A stretch of 64,000 nucleotides of DNA from Streptomyces sp. NBC_01304 (lineage in GTDB: Bacteria > Actinomycetota > Actinomycetes > Streptomycetales > Streptomycetaceae), in contig NZ_CP109055.1 in NCBI RefSeq assembly GCF_035975855.1, positions 9,858,001 to 9,922,000 of the forward strand, read 5' to 3'. Position 1 is the stretch's first letter; each line of letters starts with the position of its first letter. Under the pieces are notes generated by a model. The model did not search any database, was not told the DNA's origin, and worked only from the letters and a program-made list of their open reading frames with translations. Shown piece by piece: positions 52,885 to 61,714 of the stretch. Made by a program: the position numbers and the translations under genes.

Positions 52885-55053
52885 TCAGGAACTCGTGAGG
52901 ATCACGAGCTTCTGCGTCGCCCGGGTCATCGCCACATAGTGGTCGACCGCACCCTCGATGCCCGTACCGAACTGCTCCGGATCGACGAGGACGACCAGGT
53001 CGAACTCGAGGCCCTTCGACAGCTGAGGGGTCAGCGAGCGCACGCGGGGCCCCGGGCGGAAGGTGGGATCGCCGATGACGCAGGCGATTCCGTCGGCGTG
53101 TGCGGCAAGCCAGTCGTCGAGCACCGCGCCCAACTCCGAGGCGGCGCCGCGCTCGACGGGGATGCCGCTGCTGCGGATGGAGGTCGGCACATTGGCGTCC
53201 GGGAGCGCGGCCCGGATGACCGGCTCGGCCTCCGCCATGATCTCTTCCGGCGTCCGGTAGTTGACGGTCAGGGACGCCATGGTGATCCGGTCCAGGCCGA
53301 CCCGCTCGAGGCGTTCCTGCCACGACTCGGTGAACCCGTGCCGGGCCTGGGCGCGGTCCCCGACGATGGTGAAGCTCCGGGACGGGCAGCGCAGCAGCAG
53401 CATCTGCCACTCCGCGTCGGTCAGTTCCTGCGCCTCGTCCACGACGATGTGGGCGAACGGCCCGGCCAGCACATCGCGGTCCGCACCGGGCAGCGCACTC
53501 TCGTCGATCAGGCTGTCCTGGAGGTCCTTGCCGCGCAGCATCGTCACCGCGCCCTCACCGTCGGCGTCGGCCGCGACCACGTCCTCGATCACGCCGGCCA
53601 TGCGCTCGCGTTCGGCGGCGACAGCGGCATCGTGCCGACGCTTGCGCCGTGCCGCCTCCGGGTCGCCGAGCCGCTGGCGTGCCGCGTCCAGGAGCGGCAG
53701 GTCGGACACCGTCCAGGCCTGGGCGTCCGTCCGCTTGAGCGTGCGAACTTCATCGGGACTCAGCCAGGGAGCGCACATCCGCAGGTAGGCCGGTACGGAC
53801 CACAGGTCGCCGACGAGGTCGGCCGCTTCGAGCAGCGGCCACGCGCCGTTGAGGGCGCCGACCAACTCCTCGTCGTGCTGCAGCGACTTGCGGAACAGCT
53901 CGGGCGAGACATCGTCGCCGTCGTGCTTGTCCAGCAGGATGGAGACCAGTTCCTCCCAGATCTGCTCGCGCGCCTCGTTGTGCGGAATGCTGGGCCCTGG
54001 TGCCGCGAACGCCTCGGCCCATTCCTCCGCGCTCAGCCAGATGTCCGACCACGGGGTCGAGACCGTCATCCCCTTGCCGGGCGGATCCTCGTAGAACCGC
54101 ACGGCCTTCTCGATCGCCTTCACGATGCCCGCCGACGACTTCAGTCGCGCCACCTCCGGGTCCGACTCGACCGGCGCCGCGGCCCCCTCGGGCACGAGGT
54201 CGCGCAGGGTGCAGGTCTGCACAGCCTCCTCGCCGAGGCTGGGCAGGACGTCCGCGACGTAGCCCAGGTACGGCTCGTGCGGACCGACGAACAGCACGCC
54301 GCCCCGACGGTGACCGAGGCGCGGGTCGGAGTACAGCAGGTAGGCGGAGCGGTGCAGGGCGACGACGGTCTTGCCCGTACCAGGACCGCCGTCGACGACG
54401 AGGGCACCCTGGGAGCCCGCGCGGATGATGGCGTCCTGGTCGGCCTGGATGGTGCTGAGCACGTCGCGCATCTGCGTCGAGCGGTTGCTGCCCAGGCTGG
54501 CGATGAACGCGGACTGGTCGTCGAGCGCGGCGTGCCCGGCGAACGCGTCCGAGGTGAAGACCTCGTCCCAGTAGTCGCTGATCAGGCCGCCGGTCCAGCG
54601 ATACCTGCGCCGGCTGGCCAGGCCCATCGGGTTGCCGTGGGTCGCTCCGAAGAAGGGTTCGGCCGCGGGCGCGCGCCAGTCGAGCAGCAGCTGACGGCCC
54701 GAGCTGTCGGTCAGACCCAGTCGTCCGACGTACACGGGCTCCGTGCCGTCCGCCACGTCGGCACCGTCCGCGCCGACCATGCGCCCGAGGCACAGATCCA
54801 GGCCGAAGCGCCGCAGCGTACGCAGCCGGGAGGTCAGCCGGTGGATCTCCATGTCCCGGTCCATCGCCTGCTGGCCCACACCACCGGGCGCCTTGAGCGC
54901 GGCGTCGAGGCGGTCGGACAGCTCGGTGATCGACTCCTCGAGGCACTGCGCGATAGCCGCGAAGTGCTTCTCGTCATCGGTGATCAGCGTCGGGTCGGCC
55001 TTGGGGGAGAGACGGTCGGGGAGGTTGAACGCGCTGGTGGGCACGGGACTCAA
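52885..55053 (-). CDS. helR: HelR-type RNA polymerase-dissociating helicase-like ATPase
   Basis: 722 residues. GGAG eight bases upstream supports the TTG at 55053 (product MSPVPTSAFNLPDRLS). It is a UvrD-like superfamily 1 protein of the HelD class: a coiled-coil N-terminal arm (HFAAIAQCLEESITELSDRL), Walker A GGPGTGKTVV, VVDEAQELTDAEW, TIVGDRAQARHG and the C-terminal VAMTRATQKLVIL. HelR enters the RNA polymerase channels, displaces rifampicin and recycles polymerase, giving rifamycin tolerance in Streptomyces. The rifamycin-associated element in front supports this assignment over a general HelD. Confidence 0.85.
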   Translation of the reverse strand: MSPVPTSAFNLPDRLSPKADPTLITDDEKHFAAIAQCLEESITELSDRLDAALKAPGGVGQQAMDRDMEIHRLTSRLRTLRRFGLDLCLGRMVGADGADVADGTEPVYVGRLGLTDSSGRQLLLDWRAPAAEPFFGATHGNPMGLASRRRYRWTGGLISDYWDEVFTSDAFAGHAALDDQSAFIASLGSNRSTQMRDVLSTIQADQDAIIRAGSQGALVVDGGPGTGKTVVALHRSAYLLYSDPRLGHRRGGVLFVGPHEPYLGYVADVLPSLGEEAVQTCTLRDLVPEGAAAPVESDPEVARLKSSAGIVKAIEKAVRFYEDPPGKGMTVSTPWSDIWLSAEEWAEAFAAPGPSIPHNEAREQIWEELVSILLDKHDGDDVSPELFRKSLQHDEELVGALNGAWPLLEAADLVGDLWSVPAYLRMCAPWLSPDEVRTLKRTDAQAWTVSDLPLLDAARQRLGDPEAARRKRRHDAAVAAERERMAGVIEDVVAADADGEGAVTMLRGKDLQDSLIDESALPGADRDVLAGPFAHIVVDEAQELTDAEWQMLLLRCPSRSFTIVGDRAQARHGFTESWQERLERVGLDRITMASLTVNYRTPEEIMAEAEPVIRAALPDANVPTSIRSSGIPVERGAASELGAVLDDWLAAHADGIACVIGDPTFRPGPRVRSLTPQLSKGLEFDLVVLVDPEQFGTGIEGAVDHYVAMTRATQKLVILTSS

Positions 55054-55129
55054 GTCATTAGCTCCGGGTGCAGGTGGTGGAGGATGGTTCCGCAGGTTGT
55101 GGCTCAGATCGATGATTGTGCGGCACCAC

Positions 55130-55152
55130 GGGGGCCTTGCCGCAAGGCCCCC
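55130..55152. promoter_or_regulatory. Rifamycin-associated element (RAE)
   Basis: gggggccttgc and gcaaggccccc are perfect inverted arms around one base. On the minus strand this reads ggggccttgcggcaaggccc, matching the known 19-bp-type RAE found before rifamycin-inactivating genes and helR in actinomycetes. It lies 77 bases before the helR start and excludes starts of the longer frame through it. Confidence 0.75.
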
Positions 55153-55268
55153 CACCAGCTATAACTTAGGAGTGGAAAGGAGTGAGAACTCCTCCTCTCC
55201 TTGATCGTCCGCCGCAGACGGACAACCCCCTCCTCACGCACACGGCGCCTCCTCGCGCCCCCGCAGCG

Positions 55269-56150
55269 TCAGCCGAGGCCGAGCGCACCAACGGTCCGGT
55301 CGGCCATCCCCGCCTCACCCAGCGCATTGGGATGCACGACCGCGAGACTGGCGTGCGGCAGCACCGGCTCGATCCAGCGGGTGCCGATGGGCCGGCAGGC
55401 GTCGTGGCCCTCCGAGGCCGCCGCCATGTCGACGAACATGGTGCCGGTCTCGGCGGCGGCCCGCTCGATGACCTGGTTGAGATGGCCCTGCAGGTTGCGC
55501 AGGTAGGGCACGTCGCCCTCCGCGACGGGCATCTTGGCGAAGCAGGACCGGTCCGCCTTCGCCGGCACGATCCACGGGTAGCCGATGATGGCGATGCGGG
55601 CGTCCGGAGCCTTGGCCCGGACCGCCTTCAATGCGGCCCTGACCGCCGGATACGTACCCGATTCGATCTTGTCGTCGAAGCTGCTGCCGTAGAGGTCCTT
55701 GCAGGGGCTGCCCTTGCCGCCGGTGAGAATCCCGGCCGAGCCGCAGGCGAGGATCGCGCTGATGAAGGTGTTGTTGTCGTTGCCGCCGATGGTCATCGTC
55801 ACCAGCCGGGTGTCGCCGCGCACCGCGTCCAACTGTGGGGCGACACCCGGGTATTGGGATCCGGCGAAGTCCTTGGTCTGGGCCCCGCCGCAGCTGACGT
55901 CGGTCAGTTGGGCGCCGGTGCGCCGGGCGATGACGTGCGGGTAGTTGACCGTAGAGCGGGCGCACAGCAGCGGCGCGGTCGGGTCCAGCGGGAAGTTGCC
56001 GGACGCGGCGCTGTAACTGTCCCCGAGGGCCACGTACGGCAGCCGCTCGGTGGCGGATGCCTGGGCCGGCACGGCGACGCCGAGGGCGGCGACGGTGCCG
56101 GCTGCGGCAATCGTCGTGGTCAGTCGGCGCAGGGGCATACGGAGCTGCAT
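55269..56150 (-). CDS. Secreted SGNH/GDSL esterase-lipase
   Basis: 293 residues with AAGGAG eight bases before the ATG. A signal peptide (RMPLRRLTTTIAAAGTVAAL) ends near AQASA at about 34. Block I is ALGDSYSAASG with the nucleophile Ser, block III is TIGGNDNNTF, and block V is VVHPNALGEAGM with the catalytic His. Cys residues in LLCARS, SCGG, ILACGS and PCKD suggest disulphides, as in Streptomyces SGNH lipases. It would hydrolyse esters or lipids outside the cell. It is divergent from the C45-like gene. Confidence 0.88.
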   Translation of the reverse strand: MQLRMPLRRLTTTIAAAGTVAALGVAVPAQASATERLPYVALGDSYSAASGNFPLDPTAPLLCARSTVNYPHVIARRTGAQLTDVSCGGAQTKDFAGSQYPGVAPQLDAVRGDTRLVTMTIGGNDNNTFISAILACGSAGILTGGKGSPCKDLYGSSFDDKIESGTYPAVRAALKAVRAKAPDARIAIIGYPWIVPAKADRSCFAKMPVAEGDVPYLRNLQGHLNQVIERAAAETGTMFVDMAAASEGHDACRPIGTRWIEPVLPHASLAVVHPNALGEAGMADRTVGALGLG

Positions 56151-56402
56151 CTCGGACTCCTTCGAACGCGGCACGGGCGGGCTCGAGCTGGGCCCAACAC
56201 CCTTGTGGGGATGGGGGTTTCGGCTGGGCCGCGCTGAAGTTACTGGCAGGTTTGAATCATAGTCAATGCTTTGGACGGGGTCAGTGCGCGCGCGGCTGCC
56301 CATCGCGGTGTGTACGGGGTTCTGGTGAATTGCCCCTGAATTTCGCTACGTTGCCGACGTCCCGCCCACTCGCCGGTCGTCCGGCGCCCACCCAGGAGTC
56401 CC

Positions 56403-57368
56403 ATGGCCCAGCAGCAGCAGCAGAAGAAGAAGAAGAAGAAGACGTTCCGTGCCATCGAGGTCGGCGACGGCGCGGACGGCCGCTGGGCCGCCCATGTGCA
56501 GGCCCAATGGCCTCAGATGGAGACCTGGCTGACCGAGGAGGGCCGCACTCCGGCAGGCCGGACCGAGGCCCGTGCCCTGTTCGAGGCGCATCTGCCCGAG
56601 CTGGTCCCCGTGCTCGACCGGCTGTCCGCCCAAGTTGACCGCCCCGACGGCGAGACCCTGCTCACCCACGCCGCGATACGGCCCTTCTTCTCCGGCTGCA
56701 CCCAGATCGGCACCCGCCAATCCCTCCTGTGCAACTACGACTTCAACCCCGCCGACTGCGAAGGCACCCTCGTCTCCTCGCACTTCCTGCGCCCGGTCAT
56801 CGGCATGCAGGACGCCGGCTGGGGCCTGCTCGACGGCATGAACGACGCCGGGCTCGCGGTCTCCCTCACCTTCGGCGGCCGCTTCGTGCACCGCCCGGGC
56901 CTCGCGATCCTCATCGTGCTGCGCTACCTCCTGGAGACCTGCGACACCGTCGACCAGGCCCTGGCGAAGCTCGCCCCGATCCCGATCTGCATCCCGCAGA
57001 ACGTCACCCTCGTCGACGCAGCCCGAGCCGTCACGGTGTACGTAGGCCCGGACATCGCGATGACCGAGGCCCCCGACGCCTGCGCGGCCAACCACCAGGA
57101 CCGTCCCGTCCCCGCCGAGCAGGAGCAGTTCACCCGCACCCAGGAGCGGCTGGCCGCCGTGCGTGCGGCGGGCCCGGACGTCGCGGCCATGCTGCGGCCG
57201 CCGCTGTACCAGGGCGCGTACGACGACGGCCTGGGCACGCTGTACACCGCGCACTACCGGCCGGGCGAGGGCCGGGTGACCTATCACTGGCCGAGTGAGA
57301 GCTGGACGCAGTCGTTCGACGACTTCACCGAAGGCGTACGCTCCGTCGCCCTCGGCCCGACCGGCTGA
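56403..57368 (+). CDS. C45-like (linear amide C-N hydrolase / acyltransferase) family protein
   Basis: 321 residues. The core resembles acyl-CoA:6-APA acyltransferase and C45 peptidases: SGCTQIGTRQSLLCNYDFN places Cys99 at the usual autocatalytic Ntn nucleophile, then VIGMQDAGWGLLDGMNDAGL and a late RTQERLAAVRAAG helix. Processing at Gly-Cys would expose the nucleophile. The N-terminus is odd: five Gln and six Lys in a row from a triplet repeat, directly after Met-Ala. The exact start is therefore uncertain. It converges closely with a small membrane-protein gene. Confidence 0.78.
   Translation: MAQQQQQKKKKKKTFRAIEVGDGADGRWAAHVQAQWPQMETWLTEEGRTPAGRTEARALFEAHLPELVPVLDRLSAQVDRPDGETLLTHAAIRPFFSGCTQIGTRQSLLCNYDFNPADCEGTLVSSHFLRPVIGMQDAGWGLLDGMNDAGLAVSLTFGGRFVHRPGLAILIVLRYLLETCDTVDQALAKLAPIPICIPQNVTLVDAARAVTVYVGPDIAMTEAPDACAANHQDRPVPAEQEQFTRTQERLAAVRAAGPDVAAMLRPPLYQGAYDDGLGTLYTAHYRPGEGRVTYHWPSESWTQSFDDFTEGVRSVALGPTG
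56409..56441. repeat. (CAG)5(AAG)6 triplet run at the C45-like gene start
   Basis: Eleven triplets of pure repeat encode QQQQQKKKKKK as residues 3-13. Slippage would change the length but not the frame. Confidence 0.9.
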
Positions 57369-57377
57369 CCGGGCCGG

Positions 57378-57728
57378 TCAGCGTCCCGCGCGCCGCAGCC
57401 GGGCGGCCCACCGGGCGACGCCCCGACGGCTACGCCGAGAAGGCGTCCGGCGGGAGTGAGCCGCAGCCCGAGCATCCTCGGTGGGGCGGCGGCGTCGCCA
57501 GTCGTCGTCCGGCGACAGCAGCGGTGCCTTGCGTTCGGCCTGGGCCTGGATCTCGTAGTGCGCCGCATGGGCCGTGCCGTAGAAGGCCTCGTCGTGCGAG
57601 GCGAAGGCCGCGCGGATCCCGGCACCCGCCGAGCCGCGGCGGCGTACGAGCACGGCCAGCCAGGAGAAGAAGCCCATGACCAGGGCCAGACAGCCGACGA
57701 CTATCAGGTACGGCAGGAGGGCGGTCAT
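57378..57728 (-). CDS. Small single-helix membrane protein
   Basis: 116 residues from the ATG at 57728; a GTG at 57737 is also possible. One N-terminal membrane helix (LLPYLIVVGCLALVMGFFSW) is followed by a basic cytosolic tail rich in Arg (RRGVARWAARLRRAGR) with HDEAFYGTAHAAHYEIQAQA in the middle, a motif seen in short Streptomyces membrane proteins. Function unknown. It converges with the C45-like gene at a distance of nine bases. Confidence 0.6.
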   Translation of the reverse strand: MTALLPYLIVVGCLALVMGFFSWLAVLVRRRGSAGAGIRAAFASHDEAFYGTAHAAHYEIQAQAERKAPLLSPDDDWRRRRPTEDARAAAHSRRTPSRRSRRGVARWAARLRRAGR

Positions 57729-57946
57729 GGCCTCCACCGTACGCCGGGCGGATCTCGGGGACGGGGGAGCTGTGGTCAGCTCGCGTCGGTGCGGCGGCGG
57801 GCGGTGCGACCGGCTGCCAGTCCTCGGCCGGTTTCGTGCGGAAGCGGGTCGGCCGCTGACCTCGGGTGTCGGTGCCTTCAGGCCAATCTCGGTGCGGCAG
57901 CGGGCGGCGCGGATTGTGGGGGTGGCGGGCCGGGTAGGGCCCGGCG

Positions 57947-58612
57947 GTGCTGTCCTTACCCGAGTACACCCAGGCCCTGAGCGACCGGTTTGCCCGCGAC
58001 GGCTATCTCCCCTTGCCGTCGCTCGTCCCCGCCGGATTGCTCGCCGCGCTCGCGACCGAGGTCGGGCGGCTGGAGAAGCTGGCGGTGCGGCGGGATTTCG
58101 CCATGGCCTCCATGGACCACTCGCCGCGCCACATGACGACCCTCGGCGGGCACGTCATCGCGCAGGAGTCGGAGCTGATCCCGAGGCTCTACCGGGACGG
58201 GCCGCTGATCGGCTGGCTGGGACGGGTCGCCCGGCTCGCGGCCGTCGAGGTGGCCGATCCGCTGGAGCGGCATGTCATCAACATCCTGCACGAGCGGGGC
58301 GACACCCACGGCGCGCACACCGACGACTACCCGCTGGCCCTGGTCCTGTTCACCGAGGCACCGGCCGACCCCGCCGACGGCGGGCTCCTGGAGTACGTGC
58401 CGCACGCCGGCGGCCTGGGCGCGCTCGACACCTCCGATGCCCGCCATGCGGCGCACCGGCCCGGTGACGCCTACCTTTTGCGGGCCGACACCACCGCCCA
58501 CCGTGTCACCCCGCTGCGCCGGCCGGGCCTGCGCCGTGCGGTGCTGAACTTCGCCTACACCACCGCGGACCGGCAGCGGGCCCGCACACCGTCGGCGGCC
58601 GAGCTGTATTGA
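57947..58612 (+). CDS. 2OG-Fe(II) oxygenase-like protein (ArpA/BesD-related fold)
   Basis: 221 residues, GTG start. A double-stranded beta-helix core is suggested by the metal pattern HTD (His124, Asp126) in THGAHTDDYPLALVLF and His185 in TTAHRVTPL, with Arg197 available for 2-oxoglutarate. This is the layout of the ArpA/BesD group of free-amino-acid oxygenases. Halogenases of that group have Gly in place of the Asp; here Asp is present, so hydroxylation or desaturation is more likely. The ribosome site is weak. The 218-base stretch before it has no gene. Confidence 0.65.
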   Translation: MLSLPEYTQALSDRFARDGYLPLPSLVPAGLLAALATEVGRLEKLAVRRDFAMASMDHSPRHMTTLGGHVIAQESELIPRLYRDGPLIGWLGRVARLAAVEVADPLERHVINILHERGDTHGAHTDDYPLALVLFTEAPADPADGGLLEYVPHAGGLGALDTSDARHAAHRPGDAYLLRADTTAHRVTPLRRPGLRRAVLNFAYTTADRQRARTPSAAELY

Positions 58613-58635
58613 GGCACTGATTCAGCGGCGGGCGT

Positions 58636-58851
58636 TCACCACAGGGGCATCTGCCCGGGCACCGGAGGAGGGGCCCAACCCTCCAGAACGGGCCGGGAGT
58701 TGTCGAGGGTCATGCGGCGCTTGGAGCCGGTGCAGGACACCAGCTCGGCGCCGCCCCGGCCGGTGGGCGGGTCATGACGGGCCAGCCGGCCTCCGACGAC
58801 GGCGACATCGCGGCCGCACTCGGGGCAGGGGCGACGCGGAGAAGACGACAT
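58636..58851 (-). CDS. Small zinc-finger-like protein
   Basis: 71 residues. An N-terminal CPECG knuckle and a later SCTGSKRR could form a zinc site with nearby His (ARHDPP). A Pro/Trp-rich end (WAPPPVPGQMPLW) follows. Similar short proteins occur in Streptomyces without assigned function. It is immediately before the end of the DUF2079 gene on the same strand, and may be co-expressed. Confidence 0.55.
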   Translation of the reverse strand: MSSSPRRPCPECGRDVAVVGGRLARHDPPTGRGGAELVSCTGSKRRMTLDNSRPVLEGWAPPPVPGQMPLW

Positions 58852-58869
58852 GAGGCCAGTCTGCCCTGT

Positions 58870-60366
58870 TCAGGACCTGCGCCGCAGCAGGGTGATCCCG
58901 TCGCGGGCCGCCACGACGTCGTACGCCCCCGACCGCTGAGCGTCGGCGAGCGCGCGCAGCTGCTCGTCCAGCGACTGCGGCCAATGCCCCTCGGGCTTGG
59001 GCCAGTCGTCGGCCGGCACCCGGTCGTGAACGATCCACTCGGCGTGGGTGCCCGGCTCCGGATAACCGGGGAAGAGCACCACCTCGCAGCGCGAAGTGAG
59101 CTGGGGGACAAGGCGGTTGGAGGCGGCGACACTCGCCCCGTCGGGGATCTTGGCCAGCAGGTCGCGGGCCGCTTCGACGTGCGGCGGCGTACGCCACGTA
59201 CCGGACTTGGCGAGCAGCCCGAACGAGAACGACGGGAGCGTGACGACCGTGACCGCCACCACCGTCGCGAGCGTCGCCCGCACATGGCGGCGGGCCAGCG
59301 GATGGTCGACGCCGCGCCAGCGGGCCAACGCGTCGACGAGCGCGGCGAAGACGACCGGCATGAGCACCGCGCCGTAGTGGAAGTCGGGGTTCCAGTGGAA
59401 GGGGTGGTGCGAGAGCAGTCGCCAGCCGAGCGTGGGCACGGCGATCCACGCCAGCGGTGAGCGCAGCGCCACCATCGCGGTCGGGGCGAACACCAGGATC
59501 AGCAGGATCGGCTTGACCTGCGGAGTGAGCGCGTCGAAGGGCAGGTGGGCCAGAGTGGAGACGAGCCCGTCCCGCGCGCCGCCCGCCTCGGCGGCACCGC
59601 TGACCCGGTCCCAATGCGCGTTGCGGCCCGCAGGGTTGACCGCCGGGAGCAGCACCTTCACCGTGAGCACACTGGCCGCCACACCCGCCGCCGCAGTGAT
59701 CAGCCCGAGCCGTCGTGGACCCCTCAGCGCGACGTACGCGCCCACCGCGGCCAACGTCATCCCGAGGTCCTCCTTCACGAGGACCAGCGGCGCGGCCCAC
59801 GCCACGGCCCGCCCCCAGCGCTCCCGTCCCAGCGCCTCGAGCGCGCACGCGAGGAGCGGCACCGCGAACACGACCTCGTGGAAGTCGAACGCCACGGTCT
59901 GCGCGATCGCCCAGCTGCCCCCGTATCCGAACGCCACCACATGCGCCGCACCCGCCCCGAGGACCCGGTGCGCCCACCGCGCGAGCGGCACCACCGCCAC
60001 CGCGAGCAGCGCGGCCTGCGCCGTGAGCAGACACAGCGGCGAGGGCCACACCCGGTAGAACGGGCCGAGCACCGCGAGGATCGGGTGGAAGTGGTCGCCC
60101 AGCAGGTTGAAGCCGTCCCCGAGCAGCGGCACGGCCGGGGCCTCGAAGTGCGCGTACGCCCGTACGGCCTGCTCGAAGATGCCCAGGTCGTACCCGTGCG
60201 AGCGCAGCAGCGCGTGGCGGCGTACGGACAGCACGGCGTACACGGCGAAGAGGGCCCCGGCCCAGCCCCACCACAGCGGCACCCGACGGCGCGGGCGGGC
60301 GCCGGCCGGGTCCGCGGAGTCGGGTGCGGGGGCGGGCCGGGGGAGCGTTTCGGCCGAAGGGATCAT
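58870..60366 (-). CDS. DUF2079 multi-pass membrane protein
   Basis: 498 residues. After a Pro-rich cytosolic N-terminus, about ten membrane helices are visible. The signatures SHGYDLGIFEQAVRAYAHFE and DGFNLLGDHFHPILAVLGPF, plus HPFHWNPDFHYGAVLMPVVF, are diagnostic of DUF2079. The family looks like GT-C glycosyltransferases, with the acidic motif on the outer side, but activity is not established. The C-terminal domain (SNRLVPQLTSRCEVVLFPG) is soluble and probably outside. Confidence 0.85.
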   Translation of the reverse strand: MIPSAETLPRPAPAPDSADPAGARPRRRVPLWWGWAGALFAVYAVLSVRRHALLRSHGYDLGIFEQAVRAYAHFEAPAVPLLGDGFNLLGDHFHPILAVLGPFYRVWPSPLCLLTAQAALLAVAVVPLARWAHRVLGAGAAHVVAFGYGGSWAIAQTVAFDFHEVVFAVPLLACALEALGRERWGRAVAWAAPLVLVKEDLGMTLAAVGAYVALRGPRRLGLITAAAGVAASVLTVKVLLPAVNPAGRNAHWDRVSGAAEAGGARDGLVSTLAHLPFDALTPQVKPILLILVFAPTAMVALRSPLAWIAVPTLGWRLLSHHPFHWNPDFHYGAVLMPVVFAALVDALARWRGVDHPLARRHVRATLATVVAVTVVTLPSFSFGLLAKSGTWRTPPHVEAARDLLAKIPDGASVAASNRLVPQLTSRCEVVLFPGYPEPGTHAEWIVHDRVPADDWPKPEGHWPQSLDEQLRALADAQRSGAYDVVAARDGITLLRRRS

Positions 60367-60493
60367 GGGGCCGGATGCTAGGAGCCGGGCCCTGCCGTGA
60401 TGGTGAGGACATCCGGGGCCGCGGTCAATGCGCCCGGATGGACGAGCCGGGGTGGTGCTGGCTCAGCCGGAGCCGTTCGGGGGCACGGCTGCG

Positions 60494-60979
60494 TCAGTCG
60501 GATGCGAGCTGGTCGGTGGCGATGCCACCGGCGGCCGTGGTGCGCTGCAGGAAGGTCGCGATGAGGTCGAGTTCGTCGTCGCTGTAGTCCTGGCACAGCG
60601 TGTCCATCTCGGCGTTCATGCCGGCGAAGAGCCGGAACAGCTCGGGCGTGCGCTCGCGGAGCGCCCGCACGGTGACCGCGCGGCGGTCGGTGGCCTCCGG
60701 CACGCGTTCGCGGGTGATCCAGCCGCCGCGCTGGAGGCGGTCCAGGACGCCGGTCATGGTGGCGGGGTGCAGGCCGGCCTTGCGCGCCAGCGCCGTGGGG
60801 CTGAGCGGTCCGTGCCGGTTGATGAGGTCCAGGCAGTTCCAGTCGGCGTCCTTGAGGTCCACGTGCGCGCCGAACTGCCGGTTGAGGAGCGACAGTTGGA
60901 TGTTGAGGTCGCGCAGGGCCTCCTTGACGGTCCGGACCCGCTGCTGGCGCCCCTGCGCCCCATCTTGTTTGGAACTCAT
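60494..60979 (-). CDS. MarR-family regulator
   Basis: 161 residues with gggag nine bases before the ATG. The winged helix-turn-helix is LSPTALARKAGLHPATMTGV then LDRLQRGGWITRERVPEATD with the wing Asp-Arg. It is divergent from the DoxX gene, and the palindrome at 60995-61017 between them is the likely operator for both. Confidence 0.88.
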   Translation of the reverse strand: MSSKQDGAQGRQQRVRTVKEALRDLNIQLSLLNRQFGAHVDLKDADWNCLDLINRHGPLSPTALARKAGLHPATMTGVLDRLQRGGWITRERVPEATDRRAVTVRALRERTPELFRLFAGMNAEMDTLCQDYSDDELDLIATFLQRTTAAGGIATDQLASD

Positions 60980-60994
60980 ATTGCACGACTCCCG

Positions 60995-61017
60995 TACGAG
61001 TTGATATCGTTCTCGTA
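60995..61017. promoter_or_regulatory. MarR-type operator
   Basis: tacgag (60995-61000) and ctcgta (61012-61017) are inverted arms around a core containing gatatc. The site lies 16 bases before the marR start and about 75 before the DoxX gene. Arm shape and spacing fit a MarR dimer. Confidence 0.65.
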
Positions 61018-61091
61018 TGATACGGCATCCGCATTGACGGGTGCCGGGCCGAGACCGGCCCAAGCCGAACATCCAAGGGAAGGGCACCACG

Positions 61092-61622
61092 ATGGACACG
61101 TTCGTGAACGTAGCTCTGTGGACCGCGCAAGGATTTCTCGCTCTGTTCTTCCTGGGGGCCGGAGCCCCCAAGGTCCTCGGTCGCGGTCTGGATCGATGGA
61201 CGGGCTTCTCCGGACTGCCCCGTTCCCAGGTGGTCGTCACCGGCCTGGCCGAAGTGCTGGCCGCCGCCGGGCTCGTCCTGCCTCTGGCGACCACGACCCT
61301 GCCGTGGCTCACCCCCGTGGCCGCGGTCGGGATCGCCCTGGTCAGCCTGATGGCTGCCGGATTCCATGTGCGCCTCAACGAACATCTCAACGTGATCGAG
61401 ACCAGCCTCCTGGCCGGCGTCGCCGCCGCGGTGGCCGTCGGGCGCTGGGGTCAACTCACCGCCGCTTCCTTCGACTTGAAGGCATGGATGCCGGCCGTGG
61501 CCGTCGCGGTCCTGGTCCCTGCGGCCATCGCCGTCGTCATCGCGCTCTTCAAGGCCCAGCAGGACCAGGCGCCGTCGGCGGATCACCCGACCCCGGCCGG
61601 ACTCGCCACCGGCACCCGGTAG
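61092..61622 (+). CDS. DoxX-like membrane protein
   Basis: 176 residues from the ATG at 61092 with ggaaggg upstream. Four membrane helices with the DoxX pattern FLALFFLGAGAPKVLG, then GLAEVLAAAGLVLPLATTTL. DoxX-like proteins act with thiol or redox systems in the membrane, or as parts of sulphur and electron chains; the role here is unknown. Placement opposite a MarR suggests induction by a small phenolic or oxidant. Confidence 0.82.
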   Translation: MDTFVNVALWTAQGFLALFFLGAGAPKVLGRGLDRWTGFSGLPRSQVVVTGLAEVLAAAGLVLPLATTTLPWLTPVAAVGIALVSLMAAGFHVRLNEHLNVIETSLLAGVAAAVAVGRWGQLTAASFDLKAWMPAVAVAVLVPAAIAVVIALFKAQQDQAPSADHPTPAGLATGTR

Positions 61623-61655
61623 AGGGTGTGCTCGCCAACTGTCGCTGCCGCCGGT

Positions 61656-61683
61656 TGGGGGCGGCCGAGTGGGGGCGGCCGAG
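61656..61683. repeat. 14-bp tandem duplication in a convergent gap
   Basis: tgggggcggccgag occurs twice in tandem between the DoxX and TetR gene ends. The rest of this 92-base gap has no other feature. Confidence 0.8.
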
Positions 61684-61714
61684 TGGTGCCGCCTGCGCCT
61701 GCCCCTGCCGCCCA

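Noticed and set aside
52885..55155. Longer helR start at 55155
   Set aside because: It would run through the rifamycin-associated element. The TTG at 55053 has the ribosome site and the family N-terminus.
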